Of a stretch of 63,689 bases of DNA, positions 35,503 through 43,641 are shown in pieces. The notes beneath the pieces were generated by a model that saw only the letters and a program-made list of their open reading frames with translations, was not told the DNA's origin and did not search any database. The DNA lies in assembly GCF_003668875.1 (NCBI RefSeq), contig NZ_RAWM01000042.1:1-63689 (forward strand), written 5' to 3'. The DNA is from Corallococcus interemptor (lineage in GTDB: Bacteria > Myxococcota > Myxococcia > Myxococcales > Myxococcaceae). The position numbers and the translations under genes were made by a program. Each line of letters opens with the position of its first letter. Position 1 is the stretch's first letter.

Positions 35503-37118
35503 AGCTGCCGCGTCTCTCCCGTGGCCAGACGTTGGTGCTGTTCACCCTCACCCTGCTGCTGATGACGCTGCTGGTCTGCCTGACGCTGTCGCTGGGCAGC
35601 AAGGTGAAGGAGAAGATGGAGACGCAGGCCGTCGCGGACGCCGTGGCCTACAGCCAGGCGGCGCAGACCGCGCGCGTCTTCAACGAGATGGCGCTGATGA
35701 GCCGCGCGCAGATTGGGCACATGGTGTCCCAGGCCGCGGTCAACAGCCTCATCAACTGGAGCAGCTACTACCGCTCGCAGGTGGGCGCCGCGGTGGTGGC
35801 CTACCAGATGGCCTCCGCGCCGTACTGGGCGCGGGTGCCGTGCTGTGCCCCTCATTCGGGCTGCAGCGCTTTCTGCGGCTGCTCCCTGGCCGCCATCGCG
35901 GCCATCAACACGTCCGTGCTGCGGCTCATGTCGTACGACGCGATGCTGGCGGCGCAGTGGGAGGCCCTGGAGGCGCCCGCCGCCCGCCGCTCCATGCTGC
36001 TGGGCCGCGCCGCGCAGCTGATGTTCCTGGATGGCCAGACGCTGGAATACACGCGCTTCATGCTGGAGATGCAGCGCGAGCGCGTGGCCGGCCGCATCGT
36101 CGAGGACGCCCAGCGCGGCAGTCCCTTCAACGGGGAGATCAGCTCCAACAGCAACACGGCCATCGACGAAGTCTACCTGGGCCTGGGCGCGGTGATTCCA
36201 GACATCTTCTCCCAGCACCACGTCTTCGCGGCCATTGGCAGCCGGGGCCACAGCTTCGTGACGATGCGCAACCTCTACCCCACCGCGGACGCGGCCGTCA
36301 CCACGGGCATCCAGACGCGGGCCATCACGCCGCCGGACGTCTTCGTGTCCGAGGTCGGGTTTGGCGCGGGCTACTGGTCGGAGATGCCGGACCACGCGAG
36401 CTTCGGCTCCAGCGACTGGGCCGCCTACGCGGATGACCACGGCTTCGCCACGGTGACGTTCAACCGGGGCCGTCCGCCCTGCCAGCCGACCTCCGGCGGC
36501 ACCATGATCAGCGCGTCGCTGCTGCGCGCCACGGACGTGATGGACAGCACGGACATCCACGCGTGGCTGCCGTCCGCGACCTCGGGCCTGGGCATGGACA
36601 TGGAGCCCGCGCAGACGCGGCATGACATGGGCCGCTGCACGCGGCTGGGCATTGGCCGGTGCCCGTCCGTGTGGCCCATGTTCATGGACTACAACGGCCT
36701 GCACCTGATGGACAAAGGGGACATCTGGGGACAGCCGAAGAACTACGCGGTCATCCAGCGCGACTACGCCCAGCGAGCGGCGGCCGGCGGAGACCCCTGG
36801 GACCTGCTGTTCCGCTTCCGGTTCAACCCGTCCAACAGCGGCACGGTGTTCGACAACCGGGGCGTGCACCTGGGGCCCATGTTCGGCGGCATGGACATCA
36901 GCCGGCAGACCTCCGTGTCCACGGGCGTCACCTACTACCACCGCCGCGACCACTGGAAGGAGCCGCCCAACCTGCTCAACCCCTACTGGCGCGCCACGCT
37001 GGCGACGGATGACGTGGACGGCGAGGACATGACCGACGCGCTGAACGACTCCTCCGTGGGCTGGGCGGCGGACGCCTACAACGCGCTGAAGGCCCAGGGC
37101 TACCGGGGGATGCCATGA
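35499..37118 (+). CDS. Tad-locus-like exported protein (TadG-related)
   Basis: The ATG overlaps the previous stop (ATGA). The 539-residue product starts with a short basic segment and one hydrophobic helix (GQTLVLFTLTLLLMTLLVCL), followed by TLSLGSKVKEKMETQAVADA, the layout of Tad/TadG proteins whose N-terminal helix is pseudopilin-like and whose following region reads D/E-x-x-x-x-Q-x-x-A-D-A-x-A. The large exported part contains a Cys cluster (CCAPHSGCSAFCGCS) and several Trp-rich loops. I find no vWA motif. Likely role: a minor surface component of a pilus-like apparatus. Confidence 0.65.
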   Translation: MKLPRLSRGQTLVLFTLTLLLMTLLVCLTLSLGSKVKEKMETQAVADAVAYSQAAQTARVFNEMALMSRAQIGHMVSQAAVNSLINWSSYYRSQVGAAVVAYQMASAPYWARVPCCAPHSGCSAFCGCSLAAIAAINTSVLRLMSYDAMLAAQWEALEAPAARRSMLLGRAAQLMFLDGQTLEYTRFMLEMQRERVAGRIVEDAQRGSPFNGEISSNSNTAIDEVYLGLGAVIPDIFSQHHVFAAIGSRGHSFVTMRNLYPTADAAVTTGIQTRAITPPDVFVSEVGFGAGYWSEMPDHASFGSSDWAAYADDHGFATVTFNRGRPPCQPTSGGTMISASLLRATDVMDSTDIHAWLPSATSGLGMDMEPAQTRHDMGRCTRLGIGRCPSVWPMFMDYNGLHLMDKGDIWGQPKNYAVIQRDYAQRAAAGGDPWDLLFRFRFNPSNSGTVFDNRGVHLGPMFGGMDISRQTSVSTGVTYYHRRDHWKEPPNLLNPYWRATLATDDVDGEDMTDALNDSSVGWAADAYNALKAQGYRGMP

Positions 37119-38137
37119 GCCCCCGCGCGAGGCGCGCACCGCGCGGCCAGGCCGTGCTGGAAGCGGCCATTGGCATGATGGTGTTCACCACGGTGCTCGT
37201 CTTCCTCATCCACTTCTCGGAGATCTCCGTGTTCTCCGTGAAGGTGACGGCGGCGACGCACGCCGCGCTGCTGGACGCGCCGGGCTACGAGCTCCATGAC
37301 TGGCCGGGGGACTCCGACCCGTCACGCGAGGCCGTGGTCAAGGCCGCCGCGGCGATGACCGACGCCTACGCGGACTTCGACGGGCTCAGCCGCACGCCGG
37401 GCCCGGGCACGGGCATCACCCAGGCCTTCACCCGGACGGACGGCATGCAGGTGACCTGCACGCCCAACGGCCCGGGGTATGATCCGCACCCCTTCGCCTT
37501 CGTGGCCTACAGCGACGGCGGCGGCATCGCCTGCAACGCGCGGGCGCAGCTGTCCGCCTTCAAGTTCCCGCGGCGCTACGTGGAGGAGTCGCAGGGGTCC
37601 ACGGGGTTCTTCAAGGAGGCCCACTACGACATGGGCCCCCTGAACGTGTGTGGCATTGGCCGGGCGTGGGGTGGGAACTGCTCCGCGTCGCTGACCAGCA
37701 TGCTGGATGACTGGGGCCTGACGGGTGACCGCGAGTCCGGCTCGTGCCCCATCGTCCCGGACGTGCCCGCGCCGTGTCCCATGAACATCCCCTACTGGAA
37801 CATGGCGGCCAGCGTCTACGCGGCCAGCCTGATGACCAACGCGCTGGGCCCTGACTTCTCCGGCAGCGCCCTGGCCATGGGCATCGTGGGCAGCCTGCCT
37901 TTGCCCTTCTTCTACGGGGCGGAGAACATGTTCTGGATGAGCGCCGTGGGCGAGGAGTGGGGCTTCCTCCAGCCGATGCCGGTGGATCCGGGTGGCTACT
38001 ACGGTCCCACGGCGTTGATCTTCGCGTGGCCCACCTCGCCAGGGGCCATGCCTCCAGGGCCCTTCATTGGCGCGGTCCCCTATCCCCTCGCCTGGGCGCA
38101 GCGCGAGGGCTGCTTCCTGGGGAAGGACTGCCCCTGA
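37115..38137 (+). CDS. Pilus-like exported protein, third gene of the Tad-like operon
   Basis: The ATGA overlap again couples translation to the gene before. The 340-residue protein has a basic start and GQAVLEAAIGMMVFTTVLVF, a second TadE-type N-terminal helix with Gly-Gln-Ala and Glu. The exported remainder contains several Cys pairs and aromatic loops. It is probably a further minor pseudopilin. Family assignment beyond the N-terminal segment is not possible by eye. Confidence 0.65.
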   Translation: MSPRARRAPRGQAVLEAAIGMMVFTTVLVFLIHFSEISVFSVKVTAATHAALLDAPGYELHDWPGDSDPSREAVVKAAAAMTDAYADFDGLSRTPGPGTGITQAFTRTDGMQVTCTPNGPGYDPHPFAFVAYSDGGGIACNARAQLSAFKFPRRYVEESQGSTGFFKEAHYDMGPLNVCGIGRAWGGNCSASLTSMLDDWGLTGDRESGSCPIVPDVPAPCPMNIPYWNMAASVYAASLMTNALGPDFSGSALAMGIVGSLPLPFFYGAENMFWMSAVGEEWGFLQPMPVDPGGYYGPTALIFAWPTSPGAMPPGPFIGAVPYPLAWAQREGCFLGKDCP

Positions 38138-38916
38138 TGCTGTCTTCGCTGCTGTTGTCGCTCGCGCTGTCGGCGGGCCCGTCCAGTGCGCCGGATGCGG
38201 GAAGCCCGCCGGCGCGTCCGACCTCGCGAGGCAAGGCGCCGGTGAAGGCGCAGCCGGCCGCCGCTCCCGACGCGGGCGTGCTGGCAGCCGAGGCGCCCAG
38301 GGCGCCCTTCCGCTGGGACATCCCGGGCAAGGTCGTCTGGGTGCAGTCCCCGGGGCCGCAGGTGTCCGACGGCGTCCCCATGAACCTGGAACTGGCGCGG
38401 ACCGACTGGCCGCTCAACGCCGTCATCCAGCACATCATGGAGAGCTTCCGGAAGGCCGGCTTCTACATGGCGCCCATGCGCGAGCAGCGCTCGCCCACCA
38501 CGGAGCCCATGCTGACCGCGCTCGACGTGGAGAAGCTGCTCGCCTACACGGTCATCTTCCAGGAGAACGCGGACAAGTCCGTGACGCTCATCCTGGGCGT
38601 CTCCAACATGTCCAACTACAAGCCGCCCGGCACGACGCTCAGCTGGGCGCCGCTGATGCCCGGCGCGGAAGGGCTGACGCGTTCGGAGCTGGAGGGCGCG
38701 CACCTGGCGGTCTACGCAACGCAGCCCGGCACCACCGAGGCCCAGGTGTATGACTATTACCGCACGGCGCTGGCGCCCACGGGCTATGCGGAAGACCCCG
38801 AGGAGAAGGGGGTCTTCCGGCGGGGCTCGGAGCTGCTGATCATCACCACGCGCACCGAGGAGAACCGCCTGATGGTGTCCCTGCGCCACCGGCTGGGCGG
38901 CGCGAACGCTCCCTGA
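38137..38916 (+). CDS. Exported protein, last gene of the Tad-like operon
   Basis: The ATG shares one base with the previous stop (TGATG). The 259-residue product has a signal peptide (MLSSLLLSLALSAGPSSA) and a Pro/Ala linker, then an alpha/beta domain (about 65-259). It ends GSELLIITTRTEENRLMVSL, a strand pair. I do not recognise the family; its position suggests a periplasmic assembly factor of the same apparatus. Confidence 0.65.
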   Translation: MLSSLLLSLALSAGPSSAPDAGSPPARPTSRGKAPVKAQPAAAPDAGVLAAEAPRAPFRWDIPGKVVWVQSPGPQVSDGVPMNLELARTDWPLNAVIQHIMESFRKAGFYMAPMREQRSPTTEPMLTALDVEKLLAYTVIFQENADKSVTLILGVSNMSNYKPPGTTLSWAPLMPGAEGLTRSELEGAHLAVYATQPGTTEAQVYDYYRTALAPTGYAEDPEEKGVFRRGSELLIITTRTEENRLMVSLRHRLGGANAP

Positions 38917-38919
38917 GCG

Positions 38920-39288
38920 TCAGTGACTGGAGCCCTTGCGGCGGACGTTCTGGGCGTTCTTGGCGTCCTTGGCGTTGGGCACCTTCATGCCGCAGCCCCG
39001 GCTGCAGGAGACCATCTTCTGCGCGCATTTGGCGGAACAGCCGCTGTCGCCCTTCTTGCACTGGTTCATGCAGCGGCCCATGGGCTCCTGGCACTTGGAC
39101 ACGCACTGCGCCTGCTCCTGGTCCTTGAAGGGCGGCTTCATCTCCTCGCCCTGGTCGTTCTTCACGGGCTGGAGCGGCGTCGTGGCCACGGCCGCGTTCA
39201 GGGACGCGGCGCCGGGGGACGCGGGGAGCGCCCAGGCCGCGGGGGCGGCGAACAGGCACAGCAGCAATGCGGCGAGGGGGGACCTCAT
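38920..39288 (-). CDS. Small Cys-rich exported protein
   Basis: The 122-residue product has a signal peptide (MRSPLAALLLCLFAAPAAWA). Its C-terminal half carries ten Cys in a repeating C-x3-C layout (CVSKCQEPMGRCMNQCKKGD, then CSAKCAQKMVSCSRGCG), which suggests a helical hairpin with disulfides or metal binding. It converges with the Tad-like operon and diverges from a second small Cys-rich gene at 39441. Function unknown. Confidence 0.7.
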   Translation of the reverse strand: MRSPLAALLLCLFAAPAAWALPASPGAASLNAAVATTPLQPVKNDQGEEMKPPFKDQEQAQCVSKCQEPMGRCMNQCKKGDSGCSAKCAQKMVSCSRGCGMKVPNAKDAKNAQNVRRKGSSH

Positions 39289-39440
39289 GGGATGCCTTTC
39301 GATGGGAGCATGCGAGGGGGCACGCTCCATGCGGGAGCGCGTCGAGCATAGTCCTCCACCCGGCGGGAATGAAGGCGCTCCAGGGCTGCGCGCGCGGCGC
39401 TTCCTGGGCGATGATTCCCGGCCACAAGGAGCATGACGGC

Positions 39441-39734
39441 ATGAAGACGCGAATCGCGATGCGGGGCTGGCTGGGATGGATGGCGCTGGGAGCCGTGCTG
39501 GTGGCGCCCCAGGCGCTCGCGCAGACGTGCAGCGAGAAGTGCAGCCTCAACGCCGGCTCCAAGCTCATTGCCTGTGCGAAGAAGTGCCCTCCGGGCAAGC
39601 CGGCGTGCACCGAAGCCTGCACGCGCGAGGTCAAATTCGAGCAGGCGAAGTGCAACAAGAAGTGTCCCAAGAGCAAGGGCAAGTCCAAGCCCCAGCCGCA
39701 CTCGCATGACGACGGCCACGACCACGACGAGTAA
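39441..39734 (+). CDS. Small Cys-rich exported protein with His/Asp tail
   Basis: The 97-residue product has a signal peptide (MKTRIAMRGWLGWMALGAVL through QALA). The mature part has eight Cys with C-x3-C spacing (CSEKCSLNAGSKLIACAKKC, then CTEACTREV and CNKKCPKSKG) and a tail rich in His and Asp (HSHDDGHDHDE) that could bind metal. The Cys layout resembles the divergent gene at 38920, as if the two are distant paralogues. It ends 10 bp before ileS, so it may be the first gene of the ileS transcript. Confidence 0.7.
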   Translation: MKTRIAMRGWLGWMALGAVLVAPQALAQTCSEKCSLNAGSKLIACAKKCPPGKPACTEACTREVKFEQAKCNKKCPKSKGKSKPQPHSHDDGHDHDE

Positions 39735-39744
39735 GCCCGTGCCC

Positions 39745-42630
39745 ATGAGCGACGCCCCCTCCCGCAAGGACCTCGACGCCACCGTCCACCTGCCGCGCAC
39801 GGAGTTCCCCATGAAGGGGAACCTGGGCCAGCTCGAGCCGCGCCTGCTCACCTGGTGGCGGGACGAGGACGTGTGGAAGCAATTGCTGGCGAAGCACGCG
39901 GGCCGTGAGCCCTTCGTGCTGGCGGACGGGCCGCCGTACGCGAACGGCCACCTGCACGCCGGGCACGCGCTCAACAAAGTGCTGAAGGACATCGTGGTGA
40001 AGTTCCGGAACCTCTCCGGACGCCCGTGTGACTTCATCCCCGGCTGGGACACGCACGGTCTGCCCATCGAGCAGGCGGTGGAGAAGCGCCTCAAGGAACA
40101 GAAGCTGGACAAGCGCACGCTGTCGCGCGACGCGCTGCTGGAGCGCTGCCGCGAGTACGCGCTGGAATTCGTGGACATCCAGCGCGCGGAGTTCCAGCGG
40201 CTGGGCGTCTTCGGGACGTGGGACGCGCCCTACCGGACGCTCGACTTCAGCTACGAGGCGCAGGAGGTGCGGGAGCTGGCCGCGTTCGCGCGCCGGGGCA
40301 TGCTGTACCGGCGCAAGAAGCCCGTGGCGTGGTGCCTCCAGGACCAGACCGCGCTCGCGGAGGCGGAGGTGGAGTACGCGGAGCACACGTCTCCGTCCGC
40401 GTACGTGGCCTTCGACGCAGGGCCGGCGCTGGTGGAGAAGCTGCCGCAGTTGAAGGGGCTGCGCGTGTCGTTGGTCATCTGGACCACCACGCCCTGGACG
40501 CTGCCGGCCAACCTGGCCATCGCCGTCAATCCCTCGTTCGAATACGTCTTCTACCGGCTGGAGGACCGCGTCCTCTGCGTGGCGAAGGACCTGCTGGCGA
40601 AGGTGCTGGCGGAGGTGAAGTCGGACGAGCTCGCGGTGAAGCACGTGCAGCTGCCCACGGGCGAGGTGTCGTCACCGGCGCTGGTGGATCCGTCCCGAAT
40701 CCTCGCGTACGCGACGGGCGAGGACCTGGAGCACGTGACGTATCAGCACCCCTTCCTGGAGCGGCAGGGGCGCGTGGTGCTGGGCGAGCACGTGACGTTG
40801 GATGCCGGCACGGGGCTGGTGCACACGGCGCCGGGGCATGGCCAGGAGGACTACGAGGTCGGCCTGAAGTACGGCCTGGACATCTACAACCCGGTGCGCG
40901 CGGACGGCCGCTACGACGACTCGGTGGGCGAGGTGCTCGCGGGGCGGCGCGTGTTCGAGGCGAACCCGGCGGTGTTGGAGTTGCTGGTGCAGCGGGGCGC
41001 GCTGCTCAATGACAGGTCAGACACCGTCACGCACAGCTATCCGCACTGCTGGCGCTGCCACCAGCCGGTCATCCAGGCGGCGACCTACCAGTGGTTCATC
41101 CCCATGGACGCGCCGTTCCACGGCACGCAGACGTTCCGGCAGGTGGTGCTGGAGCAGGTGGACAAAGTGCAGTGGGTGCCGTCGTGGGGCCAGTCGCGGA
41201 TCCGCGGCATGCTGGAGGGCCGTCCGGACTGGTGCATCAGCCGGCAGCGCAGCTGGGGTGTGCCCATCCCCATCGCGTACTGCGACGGGTGCGACGACGC
41301 GGTGGTGTCTCCGGAGCTGATGGAGCGCGTGGCGGCGGCGGTGGAGAAGGAAGGCGCGGGCGTGTGGTACCGCACGCCGGTGAAGGACTTCCTGGGGGCG
41401 GACTTCACGTGTCCCCGCTGCGGCAAGGGTGAGTTCCACCGCGAGACGGACATCCTGGACGTGTGGTTCGACTCGGCGTGCATGGCGTCCGCGGTGTTGG
41501 CGAAGCGGCAGCGCGTGCCGGCGGACCTGTTCCTGGAGGGGAGTGATCAGCACCGGGGCTGGTTCCATTCCTCGCTGCTGGTGTCAGTGGGCACGCGCGA
41601 CGTGGCGCCCTACAAGGCGTGCCTGACGCATGGCTTCGTGGTGGATGGCCAGGGCGAGAAGATGTCCAAGAGCCGGGGCAACACGGTGGCACCGGACAAG
41701 GTCATCCAGCAGTACGGCGCGGAGGTGCTGCGGCTGTGGGTGGCGGCGAGCGACTACCGCAACGACGTGCGCCTGTCGGACGCCATCCTGAAAGGCCTGT
41801 CGGAGGGCTACCGGAAGATCCGCAACACGTTGCGCTACGCGCTGGGCAACCTGCACGACTTCGACCCGGCGAAGGACGCGGTGGCGCCGGATGCGTTGTT
41901 GCCCCTGGACCAGTGGGCGCGAGGACGGCTGGCGCAGGTGGCCGCGCGCGTGCGCCAGGCGTACGAGGACTATGAGTTCCACCTCGTCTACGCGACGGTG
42001 GTGGACTTCTGCGCCAATGACCTGTCGGCCGTGTACTTCGACATCCTGAAGGACCGGCTCTACACGGCGAAGAAGGACGGACCCGCGCGGCGCGGCGCGC
42101 AGACGGTGCTGCACGAGGTTCTCACGGTGCTGTTGCCGCTGCTGGCGCCGGTGATGAGCTTCACGGCGGAGGAGGCGTGGCAGCACCTGCCGGGAGAGCG
42201 CGCGAAGAGCGTGTTCCTGGCGGGCTTCGCGGACGTGAAGGCCACGATGCCGCCGGAGCTGGAGGCGCGCTACGCGAAGCTGTTCGCGGTACGCAGCGCG
42301 GTGCAGGGCGTGCTGGAGGTGGCGCGGCGGGACAAGCGCATCGGCGCGTCGCTGGAGGCCCGCGTGGTGCTGAGCGCCACGGGCGCGGTGCGGGAGCTGC
42401 TGGAGGCGCACCTCGCGGAGCTGCCCGGGCTGTTCATCGTGAGCCAGGTGGAACTGGGGGACACGGCGCCAGTGGCGCTGGATGTTTCACAGACCTTCGG
42501 TGACGGCGCGTCGCTGTCCGCGGAAGTGCTTCCGGCCCTGGGCACCAAGTGCCCGCGCTGCTGGGTGTATTCCGAAGCGGTGGGGCAGGGGGATGATGTC
42601 TGTCTCAAATGCCGTGAGGCATTGAGCTGA
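39745..42630 (+). CDS. ileS: Isoleucyl-tRNA synthetase
   Basis: The 961-residue enzyme charges tRNA-Ile. It shows the class I signature as HLHAGHA (within PPYANGHLHAGHALNKVLKD), the editing domain (WTTTPWTLPANLA), the KMSKS loop (GEKMSKSRGNTV), and a C-terminal zinc site (CPRCWVYS and CLKC). Length and motif order fit the bacterial enzyme. The ATG at 39745 is preferred; a GTG lies two codons upstream. It is a single-copy housekeeping gene and anchors the orientation of this region. Confidence 0.97.
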   Translation: MSDAPSRKDLDATVHLPRTEFPMKGNLGQLEPRLLTWWRDEDVWKQLLAKHAGREPFVLADGPPYANGHLHAGHALNKVLKDIVVKFRNLSGRPCDFIPGWDTHGLPIEQAVEKRLKEQKLDKRTLSRDALLERCREYALEFVDIQRAEFQRLGVFGTWDAPYRTLDFSYEAQEVRELAAFARRGMLYRRKKPVAWCLQDQTALAEAEVEYAEHTSPSAYVAFDAGPALVEKLPQLKGLRVSLVIWTTTPWTLPANLAIAVNPSFEYVFYRLEDRVLCVAKDLLAKVLAEVKSDELAVKHVQLPTGEVSSPALVDPSRILAYATGEDLEHVTYQHPFLERQGRVVLGEHVTLDAGTGLVHTAPGHGQEDYEVGLKYGLDIYNPVRADGRYDDSVGEVLAGRRVFEANPAVLELLVQRGALLNDRSDTVTHSYPHCWRCHQPVIQAATYQWFIPMDAPFHGTQTFRQVVLEQVDKVQWVPSWGQSRIRGMLEGRPDWCISRQRSWGVPIPIAYCDGCDDAVVSPELMERVAAAVEKEGAGVWYRTPVKDFLGADFTCPRCGKGEFHRETDILDVWFDSACMASAVLAKRQRVPADLFLEGSDQHRGWFHSSLLVSVGTRDVAPYKACLTHGFVVDGQGEKMSKSRGNTVAPDKVIQQYGAEVLRLWVAASDYRNDVRLSDAILKGLSEGYRKIRNTLRYALGNLHDFDPAKDAVAPDALLPLDQWARGRLAQVAARVRQAYEDYEFHLVYATVVDFCANDLSAVYFDILKDRLYTAKKDGPARRGAQTVLHEVLTVLLPLLAPVMSFTAEEAWQHLPGERAKSVFLAGFADVKATMPPELEARYAKLFAVRSAVQGVLEVARRDKRIGASLEARVVLSATGAVRELLEAHLAELPGLFIVSQVELGDTAPVALDVSQTFGDGASLSAEVLPALGTKCPRCWVYSEAVGQGDDVCLKCREALS

Positions 42631-42631
42631 G

Positions 42632-43399
42632 TCAGGGATTGGCGGTCTCCAGCTTGCGCAGCGTGTCCACCAGGTTTTGCATGCGTTCGTGGTGCGTGCC
42701 GGGCCAGAAGACACGCTTGCAGCTGGGGCACTGCTGGAAATTGCGGTGACGCTGGGCCACGCCTTCCGGGACGCGGCCCTGCACTTCCTCCGGCGTGGCG
42801 GTGGACAGCGGCCCGTTGCACGCGAGGCAGCGCGAGAAGGGCCGCATGCGCGACGTCAGGCCGTACCTTCGCACCACCTCCACCAGCTGATCCGCGGGCT
42901 CGCTGGAGCGCGGGAAGTAGCCGTGCACCACCTCCGAGCGCTTCAGCACGCCCAGGTCCCGCGTGAGCAGCACCCGCGCTTCGTCGTGGGACACGCGCGC
43001 CAGCTGGTCGTCCGCGGCGTCGTTGCTCCAGAGCGTGTCGAAGCCGAGCATCCGCAGGAAGCCCGACAGCCGCCCCAACCCCACGTCCAGGATGAAGCGC
43101 GGCATCTCCGGACGCGGTGGACCCACCCGCGCTTCCGGCGCGACCGCCGGGGTGGATGGCTCCAACGCCGGATACACGTCCACGCGCGTGTCCGCTTCCG
43201 CGCGCTGACCGAAACCCACCGGCTCGCCGTCCACCAGCACCACGTCCACCTCGGGATGCGGTGGACCCAGGGACTCGATGAGGTCCTTCACCGAAGGGCT
43301 GCCCTGCAGGACGTGCGTGAACGCCTGCCCCCGGCGCTCCGGTGCGACGAAGTCGTTCAGTGCGCCGTGAAACCGCACCGTGAGCTGCCGTGCTGACAT
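42632..43399 (-). CDS. Mut7-C RNase-domain protein with N-terminal ubiquitin-like fold
   Basis: The 255-residue protein has two parts. Residues 1 to about 85 look like a MoaD/ThiS-type beta-grasp domain (LTVRFHGALNDFVAPERRGQ and VDVVLVDGEPVGF). From about 98 to 250 the Mut7-C domain follows: RFILDVGLGRLSGFLRMLGF, then conserved D and R positions (LLTRDLGVLKRSE) and a zinc ribbon (CLACNGPL ... CPSCKRVFWPGTHHERM). Mut7-C is a PIN-like fold expected to cleave RNA. Its stop is one base from that of ileS, making TGAGTCA. Confidence 0.85.
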   Translation of the reverse strand: MSARQLTVRFHGALNDFVAPERRGQAFTHVLQGSPSVKDLIESLGPPHPEVDVVLVDGEPVGFGQRAEADTRVDVYPALEPSTPAVAPEARVGPPRPEMPRFILDVGLGRLSGFLRMLGFDTLWSNDAADDQLARVSHDEARVLLTRDLGVLKRSEVVHGYFPRSSEPADQLVEVVRRYGLTSRMRPFSRCLACNGPLSTATPEEVQGRVPEGVAQRHRNFQQCPSCKRVFWPGTHHERMQNLVDTLRKLETANP

Positions 43400-43454
43400 C
43401 CTGGACTCCTCACGTCCTGCTGCGTCGTGGCTGATCCCCGTGATGTCTTTCTTT

Positions 43455-43500
43455 GAATCCGAGCCTTCCGCAGCTACGGCGCGGTGCGCCTCTCGGATTC
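43455..43500. promoter_or_regulatory. 9-bp inverted repeat upstream of the exonuclease-family lipoprotein
   Basis: GAATCCGAG (43455-43463) and CTCGGATTC (43492-43500) are perfect complements separated by 28 bases. The repeat lies in the 242-bp divergent space between the Mut7-C gene and the lipoprotein at 43642. It may be a two-site operator or a 5' hairpin in a transcript. A TATACT about 60 bp further on is a possible -10 element, but no matching -35 is seen. Confidence 0.35.
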
Positions 43501-43641
43501 TTGAAAGGCAGTGACTTCAATCCTCACGGGCGGTCAGGGGACAGCCTTCTTGCAAACTTCTATACTCACGCGCCAGTCGGCGCGCCGAAGCCGACGGGTC
43601 ACCCCCCTCGACACCCTCGGAAGCAAGGATCCAGGCCCTGT

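Noticed and set aside
43590-43600. Sigma70 -10 element TATACT upstream of the exonuclease-family lipoprotein
   Set aside because: No acceptable -35 sequence lies 16-18 bp upstream, so I did not list it as a promoter.
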